Source: CALMEC01 sp963706315
GTDB taxonomy: Bacteria > Actinomycetota > Thermoleophilia > Miltoncostaeales > Miltoncostaeaceae
Assembly (NCBI GenBank): GCA_963706315.1
Contig: CAVPMA010000024.1
Span: 1-64,000 of the forward strand
DNA: 64,000 bases
Direction of reading: 5' to 3'
A program made the position numbers and the translations under genes. This document shows, in pieces, positions 18,116 to 25,582 of this stretch. Position 1 is the stretch's first letter; the number at the start of each line of letters is the position of its first letter. The notes beneath the pieces were generated by a model. The model saw only the letters and a program-made list of their open reading frames with translations. It was not told the origin of the DNA and searched no databases.

Positions 18116-20194
18116 TCAGGCGCCAAACACGTTGCCGATGAGCAGGTCCAGGAGCTTGATGAAGATGAACGGTGCGACGAGCCCGCCGAGTCCGTAGATC
18201 AGCAGGTTACGTCGCAACAGGGCGGTGGCGCCGATCGCTCGGTACTTGACCCCGCGCAGGGCGAGCGGGATGAGGGCGGGGATGACCAACGCGTTGAAGA
18301 CGATGGCGGAGATGATCGCGCTGCGCGGGCTGTGGAGGTTCATGACGTTGAGCACGTCGAGCGGACCGGTCGTCTCGCCGGGCGCCGCGTAGCTCGCGGC
18401 GAAGATCGCGGGAAGGATGGCGAAGTACTTCGCGACGTCGTTGGCGATCGAGAAGGTCGTGAGCGACCCCCGGGTGATGAGCAGCTGCTTGCCGACCTCG
18501 ACGATCTCGATGAGCTTCGTGGGATTGGAGTCGAGATCGACCATGTTCCCGGCCTGCTTCGCGGCCGAGGTGCCGGTGTTCATGGCGACGCCGACGTCCG
18601 CCTGGGCCAAGGCCGGCGCGTCGTTGGTGCCGTCGCCGGTCATCGCGACCATGTAGCCCTTCGACTGCTCATCGCGGATGAGCGTGAGCTTTTCCTCCGG
18701 GGTGGCCTGGGCGAGATAGTCGTCCACGCCCGCCTCGGCGGCGATGGCCGCGGCGGTCAGCGGGTTGTCTCCCGTGATCATCACGGTGCGGATGCCCATG
18801 CTCCGGAGCGCGTCGAACCGGTGGCTGATGCCCTCCTTGACGATGTCCTTGAGGTGCACGACGCCGAGCGCCGCCCCGTTCCGCGCAACCACGAGGGGGG
18901 TGCCCCCGGCCTGGGCGACGCGCTCCACGATGTCCGTCAACGTCGGCGGCAGGCTGCCACCCTGCCCGGTCACGAAGGCCTCCACCGAGTCCGCGGCGCC
19001 CTTGCGGATGACGGTCCCGTTGAAGTTGACGCCGCTCATGCGGGTCTCAGCGCTGAAGGGGACGAACTCGAGCCCCTCCGCACCCTCCTGACGCTCGCGC
19101 AGGCCGAACCGCTCCTTCGCCAGCACGACGATGGAGCGCCCCTCGGGCGTCTCGTCCGCCAGTGAGGCCAGCTGGGCGGCCTCGGCGAGCTCTCGCTCGG
19201 AGACGCCGTCCGCGGGGAGGAACTCGGCGGCCTCGCGGTTGCCGATCGTGATCGTGCCGGTCTTGTCGAGGAGAAGCACATCCACGTCGCCGGACGCCTC
19301 GACGGCGCGACCGGACAGTGCGAGGACGTTGCGCTGCACCAGGCGGTCCATCCCCGCGATGCCGATGGCCGAGAGGAGCGCCCCGATCGTGGTCGGGATC
19401 AGGGCGACGAGGAGCGCGATGAGCGAGGTGATCGAGATGAGGCTGCCGGCGTAGGTGCCCATCGGCCGCAGCGCGACGACGACGACGAGGAAGACGATCG
19501 TCAGCCCGGCGATGAGGATGTTGAGGGCGATCTCGTTCGGCGTCTTGCGTCGCTCGGCCCCCTCGACCAGCGAGATCATGCGGTCGAGGAAGCTCTTGCC
19601 GGGCTCCTGCGTGACCCGCACGACGATGCGATCCGAGAGGACCCGGGTCCCGCCCGTTACCGAGCTTCGGTCCCCTCCCGATTCACGGATGACCGGAGCC
19701 GATTCGCCGGTGATCGCCGACTCGTCGACCGAGGCCACGCCTTCGACCACCTCACCGTCGGCCGGAATGAGGTCCCCCGCCTCGCAGACGACGAGGTCGC
19801 CCAGAGCGAGATTGGCCGCCGGCACACGCTCCTCTCCGCCGCCGGGCCGGATGCGCCGGGCCTCGAGCTGGCTTCGCGTGGCGCGCAATGCATCGGCCTG
19901 GGCCTTGCCCCGGCCTTCGGCCACCGCCTCGGCGAGATTGGCGAACACCACGGTCAGCCACAGCCAGAACGCGATGACGCCGGTGAAGGCGAGCGAGCCG
20001 CTGATCCCTCTGACGAGGTCGGCCACGAATATCCCGGTCGTGATGGCAGCGCCGACCTCGACGACGAACATCACCGGGTTGCGGATCTGCACCCGGGGGT
20101 CGAGCTTCCTGAGCGACGCCCAGAGCGCCGGTACGAGGATGTCCGCGGTGAAGAGTGGCCGAGGTGTGTGTCTCGACAGGGTGTCGGTCGTCAT
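18116..20194 (-). CDS. kdpB: Potassium-transporting ATPase ATP-binding subunit KdpB
   Basis: KdpB is the P-type ATPase that energises high-affinity K+ uptake through KdpA. The 692-residue protein has the A-domain TGES motif, the phosphorylation motif DKTGTITIG, the nucleotide-binding region (FVPFSAETRMSGV, KGAADSVEAF), the hinge motif MTGDGTNDAPALAQADVG, and membrane segments including VALIPTTIGALLSAIGIAG. Length is normal. The ATG overlaps the kdpC stop by four bases. The position after kdpC rather than between kdpA and kdpC is unusual. Intact. Confidence 0.95.
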   Translation of the reverse strand: MTTDTLSRHTPRPLFTADILVPALWASLRKLDPRVQIRNPVMFVVEVGAAITTGIFVADLVRGISGSLAFTGVIAFWLWLTVVFANLAEAVAEGRGKAQADALRATRSQLEARRIRPGGGEERVPAANLALGDLVVCEAGDLIPADGEVVEGVASVDESAITGESAPVIRESGGDRSSVTGGTRVLSDRIVVRVTQEPGKSFLDRMISLVEGAERRKTPNEIALNILIAGLTIVFLVVVVALRPMGTYAGSLISITSLIALLVALIPTTIGALLSAIGIAGMDRLVQRNVLALSGRAVEASGDVDVLLLDKTGTITIGNREAAEFLPADGVSERELAEAAQLASLADETPEGRSIVVLAKERFGLRERQEGAEGLEFVPFSAETRMSGVNFNGTVIRKGAADSVEAFVTGQGGSLPPTLTDIVERVAQAGGTPLVVARNGAALGVVHLKDIVKEGISHRFDALRSMGIRTVMITGDNPLTAAAIAAEAGVDDYLAQATPEEKLTLIRDEQSKGYMVAMTGDGTNDAPALAQADVGVAMNTGTSAAKQAGNMVDLDSNPTKLIEIVEVGKQLLITRGSLTTFSIANDVAKYFAILPAIFAASYAAPGETTGPLDVLNVMNLHSPRSAIISAIVFNALVIPALIPLALRGVKYRAIGATALLRRNLLIYGLGGLVAPFIFIKLLDLLIGNVFGA

Positions 20195-20805
20195 GATCGC
20201 GGCGGCGGGCCGAAGGCTTGGTCGAGGTCCAGGTTCAGGAGGAGCACGTTCACGCCCGGCTCACCGAGGAATCCGGCGTCGCGGCCGTCGGTCTGCCGGT
20301 CGACGAGTGCGAGCACCTGCGCGAGCGGGACCCCGCGAACCGCGGCGACGCGCTTGGCCTGCAGGCGGGCGTTGGCCTTCGAGATCTGCGGGTCGATGCC
20401 CGACGCCGACGTGGTGATCATGTCGACCGGCAGATCCCGTGCCCGGAGCCCCGGGGTGTACGGGCCCTCGAGCTTGAGCGCATCGGCGATGTACCCGTCG
20501 ACGAGCTCCTTGAGCGCGATGGTGTTCGGGCCGTAGTTCTCGAAGGTCGTCGGCAGCGGCTGATAGCCGGGCACGGTGGCCGACGGGCGGGAGTGGAAGT
20601 ACGCCGGCGACGTGAATCCCTGTCCTGCGAGCTTCGAGCCCACGACCTCGCCGTTGAGCTTGACCAGGCTGCCGTCGGCCCTGTCCGGGAAGAACGCCTG
20701 GCTGGCCCCCGTCATGACGAGCGGGTAGAGGACGCCGAGCAGGAGCGTGAGCAGGATCATCATGCCAAGGGACACCCCGGCGAGGCGCAGCGCACGTCCG
20801 CGCAT
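20191..20805 (-). CDS. kdpC: Potassium-transporting ATPase subunit KdpC
   Basis: KdpC is the single-span subunit that stabilises the KdpFABC complex and raises ATP affinity. The 204-residue protein begins with one membrane helix (VSLGMMILLTLLLGVLYPLVMTG), followed by family motifs GSKLAGQ, PAYFHSRPSA, and ASGIDPQISKANARLQAKRVA. It is coupled to kdpA upstream (shared base at 20805) and to kdpB downstream. Normal length. Confidence 0.94.
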   Translation of the reverse strand: MRGRALRLAGVSLGMMILLTLLLGVLYPLVMTGASQAFFPDRADGSLVKLNGEVVGSKLAGQGFTSPAYFHSRPSATVPGYQPLPTTFENYGPNTIALKELVDGYIADALKLEGPYTPGLRARDLPVDMITTSASGIDPQISKANARLQAKRVAAVRGVPLAQVLALVDRQTDGRDAGFLGEPGVNVLLLNLDLDQAFGPPPRS

Positions 20806-22557
20806 CAGAACAGCCCTCCGCTCTCGACCGCGATCGGACCGAGGACAAGTGCGGGCACGAAGGTCAGCGCGGCGATCAGGATGATGACGCCGATCAGGGT
20901 GACAACGAAGGTCGCCGAGGTGGTGCGGAGGGTGCCCAGGCCCGCCGGGATGACCTTCTTATTGGCCAGCGCACCGGCCACGGCCAGGGCCGACAGGATC
21001 GGGATGTATCGGCCGAACAGCATGGCGACGCCGCCGAGTGTGGCCGAGAAGTCCTTGTACCCGTACCCGGCGAACGCGCTCCCGTTGTTGTTGAACTGCG
21101 ACATGTACGCGTACATCGCCTCCGCGAAGCCCTGTGGACCGGCGTTGTAGATCGATGCCGTGGCCGGCCCCACGGTGACGGCAACGGCCAGCATGATGAG
21201 CACGCCGATGGGCATGGTGAGGATGCCGATGGAGGCGAACTTGATCTCGCGGGCCTGGATCTTCTTTCCGAGATACTCGGGGGTGCGTCCCACCATCAGA
21301 CCGCTGATGAACACCGCGATCACGACGAGCAGCAGCATTCCGTAGAGCCCCGAGCCGACGCCGCCGAACGCCACCTCCCCCACCCCCAGGAGCGTGAGCG
21401 GCACGACCGCCGCGCCGCCGGTCCACGCGTCGTGCCCGCTGTTCACCGACCCGTTCGAGGCAGCCGTGGTCGCGCTACCCCACAGCACCGAGTTGGCGAC
21501 GCCGAAGCGGACCTCCTTGTCCTGGAGGTTGCCGCCCGACGAGCTCGACGTGGCGGAGAGCTCGACACCCGTCTGGCGCAGCACCTGGGACCCGCGCTGC
21601 TCGAAGGGCAGCGCCGCGAAGATGCCGGCCACGAGGATCACCATCATGGCCGCGTACAGCGCCCAGCCCTGCGCGACGGAGCCCGCCATCTTGCCGAACG
21701 TGTAGGTCAGTGCCGCGGGAATGAGGAGGATCGCCCAGCATCTCGAAGAAGTTGGAGAGCGGCGTCGGGTTCTCGAAGGGGGTCGCGGAGTTCGTGTTGT
21801 AGTAGCCGCCGCCGTTGGTTCCCAGCTGCTTGATCGCGATCTGCGAGGCCACCGGCCCACGGACGACCGTCTGCGTGACGGGCTGGTTGTCCTCGCCGGT
21901 CGCCCCCAGCGTGCGCGCCTCCACCGTCTGGTACGTGACCGGGTCGGAGAAGGTCTGCATCACGCCCTGCGAGCCGAGGATCAGCGTCCAGACCACGGCG
22001 AGGGGTACGAGCACGTAGAGCGTGACCCGAACGAGGTCTGACCAGAAGTTGCCGAGCGATGCGGTCCCCCTGCGAGTGAATCCGCGGATGACGGCGGCGA
22101 GCACGGCCATGCCGACGGCGGCCGAGACGAAGTTCTGCACGGTCAGCCCGAGCATCTGGCTCAGGTAGGACAGCGTCGACTCGCCGCCGTAGAACTGCCA
22201 GTTGGTGTTGGTGACGAAGCTGACGGCCGTGTTGAACGCGAGGCTCCAGCTCATCCCCGGCAGGTCGGCGGGGTTCATCGGCAGGTGACCCTGCAGGCGC
22301 AGGATCAGGTAGAGCAGCGCGAAGCCGACGGCGCCGAAGACGACGACCGAGCTCGCGTAGCTCTTCCAGTTCTGCTCGCGGGCGGGGTCGATCCGAAGCA
22401 GGCGGTAGATGCCGCGCTCGACCGGTCCGAAGACCCTCGTCAGCCCCGGAACTCGCTTCCCTTCGTACACCCGGGCGATGAACGCGCCGAGCGGCGGCGT
22501 CAGCGCCGTGAGCACGACGAGGTAGAAGACGATCTGCGCGATCCCGTTGGCGGACAT
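20805..22557 (-). CDS. kdpA: Potassium-transporting ATPase channel subunit KdpA, one frameshift
   Basis: KdpA is the K+-selective membrane subunit. Filter-type motifs are present (TNTNWQFYGGE, GTNGGGYYNTNSATPFENP, SGHDAWTGG near the later repeats). The frame breaks at about 21733-21738: the upstream frame reads SNFFEMLG and the downstream frame resumes ILLIPAALTYTFGKMAGS. Removing one G from a GGG run restores a continuous protein of about 583 residues, the normal size. Because both halves are highly conserved and the rest of the operon is intact, I treat this as an assembly error. It starts 3 bases after kdpF. Confidence 0.88.
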
Positions 22558-22560
22558 GGC

Positions 22561-22650
22561 CTAGAAGCGCTCCGCCTTGAACAGCGCGTAGCAGAGGTAC
22601 AGGAAGAGCGCCACGGCGACGACGAGCCCCGCGATGTCCCCTGCGCTCAC
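22561..22650 (-). CDS. kdpF: KdpF small subunit
   Basis: A 29-residue single-span peptide: GTG start, then SAGDIAGLVVAVALFLYLCY and the ending ALFKAERF. The C-terminal PERF/AERF-like end and position directly before kdpA are typical of KdpF, a lipid-like stabiliser of the Kdp complex. It lies three bases from the kdpA start. The start GTG is preceded by GGGAGG-like bases (CCGGGAGGCCGGCGC), which may serve as ribosome site. Confidence 0.8.
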   Translation of the reverse strand: MSAGDIAGLVVAVALFLYLCYALFKAERF

Positions 22651-22678
22651 GCGCCGGCCTCCCGGTCGTGGGTGGGGG

Positions 22679-22765
22679 TCACTCGATCTTCCCGATGGCC
22701 CAGAGGGCGACCGCGAAGAGGAGAAAGGCGGCGAGCGCGATCGCGATTGCGGCGACATCACCCAT
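22679..22765 (-). CDS. 28-residue membrane peptide ahead of kdpF
   Basis: ATG 22765 opens a 28-codon frame ending in TGA 28 bases before kdpF. The product is MGDVAAIAIALAAFLLFAVA then LWAIGKIE: one membrane helix with a short acidic/basic end, built like KdpF but different in sequence. It is the first gene of the kdp operon, with a -10-like TATCGT seven bases upstream of the ATG, so it could be translated leaderless. Small hydrophobic frames before kdpF occur in other actinobacteria as far as I recall; none is functionally assigned. It may be a second accessory peptide of the Kdp complex (inference). Confidence 0.55.
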   Translation of the reverse strand: MGDVAAIAIALAAFLLFAVALWAIGKIE

Positions 22766-22772
22766 GTCGAGG

Positions 22773-22805
22773 ACGATAGTCGGCCGCCCTGCGTCCAGCT
22801 GTCAA
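22773..22805 (-). promoter_or_regulatory. Putative kdp operon promoter
   Basis: On the minus strand a perfect TTGACA (22805-22800) lies upstream of TATCGT (22778-22773, spacer 21) or of GACTAT (spacer 18). TATCGT ends seven bases before the small-peptide ATG. The 21-base spacer is long, as often seen for activator-dependent promoters. Confidence 0.45.
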
Positions 22806-22819
22806 GGCTCCGTACGGAT

Positions 22820-22859
22820 TCGGCGCTCCCGCGTCAAGGACGCGTATGGGAAGCGCCGA
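22820..22859. promoter_or_regulatory. Inverted repeat between kdp operon and second kdpD
   Basis: TCGGCGCT/AGCGCCGA (8 bp), CCC/GGG and GCGTC/GACGC (5 bp) nest into one long imperfect hairpin. It lies just upstream of the kdp TTGACA and upstream of the -10 of the opposite gene, so it would work as a DNA site for both rather than in the RNA. KdpE binding is a guess. Confidence 0.35.
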
Positions 22860-22898
22860 CGGGCCGAGCGCGGCAGGGGAACCGCCGCTTTCATGACC

Positions 22899-22904
22899 TA
22901 TGCT
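22899..22904 (+). promoter_or_regulatory. TATGCT -10 box for second kdpD
   Basis: TATGCT lies six bases before ATG 22911, the leaderless spacing seen elsewhere, and would give a transcript beginning at the leader peptide codon. Confidence 0.5.
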
Positions 22905-22910
22905 CGACCG

Positions 22911-22955
22911 ATGGGAAATCAGCGGTCTGCGCCTCCCGGAGGGGGCCTGCCGTGA
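22911..22955 (+). CDS. 14-residue leader peptide before second kdpD
   Basis: ATG 22911 opens MGNQRSAPPGGGLP and a TGA that overlaps the kdpD GTG (GTGA). The peptide frame spans the kdpD Shine-Dalgarno (GGAGGGGG). Translation from a leaderless start could therefore open or couple the kdpD site. The function is inferred; no amino acid bias points to attenuation, although Pro and Gly are frequent. Confidence 0.4.
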   Translation: MGNQRSAPPGGGLP

Positions 22956-25471
22956 CCGACCGCGAGGCGGAACGCGCCGGCCGCGAGCCGGCGACCCGGG
23001 GAATCCTCCGCATCTACCTCGGTCCGGCACCGGGCGTCGGCAAGACCTACGCCATGCTGAACGAGGGGTGGCGTCGGCACGAGCGGGGCACGGACGTCGT
23101 CGTCGCCGTCGTCGAGACCCACGGACGCGCGAAGACCGCAGCGATGATCCGGGACCTCGAGGTGCTTCCGCGCCGCCGGCTCACCTATCGGGGGGCGTCG
23201 TTCGAGGAGATGGACGTCGACGCCGTGATCGCGCGGCGCCCCGCGGTCGCACTGGTGGACGAGCTCGCCCACACGAACGTCCCCGGGTCACGCAACGAGA
23301 AGCGATGGCAGGACGTGGAGGAGATCCTCGACGCCGGTATCAACGTCGTCACCACCCTCAACATCCAGCACCTCGAGTCGGTCAACGACGTGATCGAGCA
23401 GATCACCGGCGTCGCGCAGCGCGAGACGATCCCCGACACCGTCGTGCGCCGCGCCGAGCAGATCGAGCTCGTCGACATGAGCCCGGAGGCGCTCCGCCGC
23501 AGGATGGCGCACGGAAACATCTACCCGGCCGAGAAGATCGACGCGGCGCTCGCGAACTACTTCCGCCCGGGCAACCTCGGCGCCCTCCGCGAGATCGCGT
23601 TGCTGTGGACCGCCGATCGCGTCGACGAGGCGCTGGAGCGCTACCGCGAGCTTCACGGCATCGCGCAGACGTGGGAGACACGCGAGCGGATCGTCGTCGC
23701 GATCACCGGCGCCGCCGGCGGCGACGCGCTGGTGCGGCGGGCAGCGCGGACCGCGATGCGGACTCACGGCGACCTCATCGGCGTCCACGTGCGGCCGCTC
23801 GACGGTCTCTCGGCGCCGGCCGCCGGCGACCTGGAGCACCAGCGCGCGCTTCTCGAGGAGCTCGGCGGGGACTTCCGGGAGGTGGCGGCGGCCGATGTCG
23901 CCGAGGCGCTGGTCGCCGTGGCCCGCGCCGAGAACGCCACTCGGCTCATCCTGGGGGCGACACGCCGGTCGCGCCTGCAGGAGGTGCTTCGCGGATCGGT
24001 GATCAACCGAATCCTGCGGCTCGCCGGAGGCGAGTTCGATGTCGCGGTGATCGGCCGCGAAGCCCCGGCGTCGATGCCGGAGCGCAGATGGCGCCGCCCG
24101 GCGGCGCTTTCGAACCGGCGCCGCATCCTGGCGATCGCGATCGCCGCGCTGGTGCTCCCGCTTCTCACGCTCACCCTGGCGCACATCGGGTCGGCCGTCG
24201 CCCTGCCGAGCATCCTCCTCATCTACCTGGTGGTCGTGATTGGCGTCGCGGCGATCGGGGGCCTGCTGCCGGCACTCGCTGCGGCGGTCGCGAGCTTCCT
24301 CCTGGTCAACTGGTACTTCACGCCGCCGCTCCACACGTTCTCGATCGGGGAGGGCGAAAACCTGCTGCAGCTGATCGTGTTCCTCGGCGTCGCCGCGGGG
24401 GTCAGCGCCCTTGTCGAGCTCTCGGCGCGGCGGGCGATGGAGGGCGCGTCGGCGCAGGCCGAGGCGGAGGCGCTTGCGCGACTCGCCGGGCTCTCGCCGC
24501 TCCCGAACCTGCTCGAGGCGCTCGTCCGCGCGTTCGGCCTGGAGGGGGCTGCCGTGCTCCATCGGGAGGAGGGCGGCTGGCGCGCCGACGCGGTGGCCGG
24601 AGCGGCCCCGTCCTCGCCCGAGGCCGCGAGCGGGACGCTCGAGCTCGACGAGACGCATGTGCTGGCAACGGTCGGTCCGGCATTCGACGTGCGCGACAAC
24701 CGCGTCGTCGCCGCCTTCACTCGGGAGCTTGCGGCAACGCTCGAGGTCCGCGACCTCGAGGAGGAGGCATCGCACGCGGAGGAGCTTGAGCGCGCTGGCG
24801 AGCTCCGCGGTGCGCTCCTTTCCGCCGTGTCCCATGACCTGCGCACCCCGCTCGCGGCGATCAGGGCGGCGGTGACGAGCCTCATGGAGAAGGACGTCCA
24901 GTGGCCGCGGGAGGCCGTCGACGAGTTCCTGGCGACGATCGACGTGGAGGCCGAGCGCCTCGACGTGCTGCTCGGCAACCTCCTCGACATGAGCCGCATC
25001 CAGACCGGGGCGCTCGAGCTGACCGAACGGGAGGTCGGACTCGACGAGGTCGTCCCGGCGGCGCTGACCAGCCTCGGCATCCGAGCCGCCGAGATATCGG
25101 TGGAGATCTCCGAGTCGTTGCCGAGGGTGGTGGCCGACCCCGGTCTCCTCGAGCGCGCCATCGCGAACCTGATCGCGAACGCGATCGCCCGTTCCCCGGC
25201 GGGTCGCCCGGTGCGGGTAACGGGCGACGCGGTCGACGGGCGGATCGAGGTGCGCGTCGTCGATCACGGTCCGGGCATTCCCGAGCGAGATCGCGACCGG
25301 GTGTTCGTGCCGTTCCAGCGTCTGGGCGACGGACACGGCTCGTCCGGCGGCGTGGGACTGGGGCTGGCGGTGGCGAAGGGGTTCGTCGAGGCGATGGGCG
25401 GGTCGATCGAGATCGAGGACACCCCAGCCGGGGGTGCGACGATGGTGGTCGCCCTAAAGAGGGCACCGTGA
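22952..25471 (+). CDS. kdpD: Sensor histidine kinase KdpD (copy 2)
   Basis: This 839-residue KdpD paralogue has the same domain order as copy 1: KdpD domain with GPAPGVGKT and DELAHTNVPGSRNEKRW, USP-like domain, four helices (about 400-500), GAF-like region, H-box SHDLRTPLAAIRAAV, N-box NLIANAI, DHGPGIP and GGVGLGLAVAKG. GTG 22952 is set by GGAGGGGG six to seven bases upstream. It is divergent from the kdp operon and has no response regulator downstream (lysC follows), so it would have to signal to the KdpE encoded beyond kdpB, or to an unlinked partner. By eye the sensor half is close to 90% identical to copy 1. All kinase residues are intact. Confidence 0.9.
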   Translation: MTDREAERAGREPATRGILRIYLGPAPGVGKTYAMLNEGWRRHERGTDVVVAVVETHGRAKTAAMIRDLEVLPRRRLTYRGASFEEMDVDAVIARRPAVALVDELAHTNVPGSRNEKRWQDVEEILDAGINVVTTLNIQHLESVNDVIEQITGVAQRETIPDTVVRRAEQIELVDMSPEALRRRMAHGNIYPAEKIDAALANYFRPGNLGALREIALLWTADRVDEALERYRELHGIAQTWETRERIVVAITGAAGGDALVRRAARTAMRTHGDLIGVHVRPLDGLSAPAAGDLEHQRALLEELGGDFREVAAADVAEALVAVARAENATRLILGATRRSRLQEVLRGSVINRILRLAGGEFDVAVIGREAPASMPERRWRRPAALSNRRRILAIAIAALVLPLLTLTLAHIGSAVALPSILLIYLVVVIGVAAIGGLLPALAAAVASFLLVNWYFTPPLHTFSIGEGENLLQLIVFLGVAAGVSALVELSARRAMEGASAQAEAEALARLAGLSPLPNLLEALVRAFGLEGAAVLHREEGGWRADAVAGAAPSSPEAASGTLELDETHVLATVGPAFDVRDNRVVAAFTRELAATLEVRDLEEEASHAEELERAGELRGALLSAVSHDLRTPLAAIRAAVTSLMEKDVQWPREAVDEFLATIDVEAERLDVLLGNLLDMSRIQTGALELTEREVGLDEVVPAALTSLGIRAAEISVEISESLPRVVADPGLLERAIANLIANAIARSPAGRPVRVTGDAVDGRIEVRVVDHGPGIPERDRDRVFVPFQRLGDGHGSSGGVGLGLAVAKGFVEAMGGSIEIEDTPAGGATMVVALKRAP

Positions 25472-25535
25472 GCCCCATGTTCGGATGCGCGCTGAGGGAC
25501 GACTCGACCGACCGCGGGGCCTCGGTGGCCCGCGC

Positions 25536-25541
25536 TAGAAT
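25536..25541 (+). promoter_or_regulatory. TAGAAT -10 box of lysC-asd
   Basis: TAGAAT lies about 30 bases before the lysC Shine-Dalgarno in the short gap after kdpD, indicating that the lysine/threonine pathway genes have their own promoter. Confidence 0.5.
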
Positions 25542-25582
25542 CTGCCCGACCCTGCCCCGAGGAGGACCAGATCGGCCTGCGC

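Noticed and set aside
15243..18197. A 984-codon plus-strand frame over kdpD
   Set aside because: It mirrors kdpD on the minus strand; the composition is Arg/Ala/Gly/Asp-rich with no domain, while the minus-strand protein is fully conserved.
21720..21870. Programmed frameshift in kdpA
   Set aside because: No slippery heptamer with a downstream pseudoknot is evident; the shift sits in a plain GGG run like the others, so an indel error is simpler.
22750..22960. c-di-AMP riboswitch in the kdp region
   Set aside because: The hairpin lies upstream of both promoters, so it would not be transcribed in either leader, and the ydaO consensus is not recognisable.
23288..25336. A 682-codon minus-strand frame over the second kdpD
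   Set aside because: Shadow of the kinase gene; the same GC-skew composition and no recognised motif.
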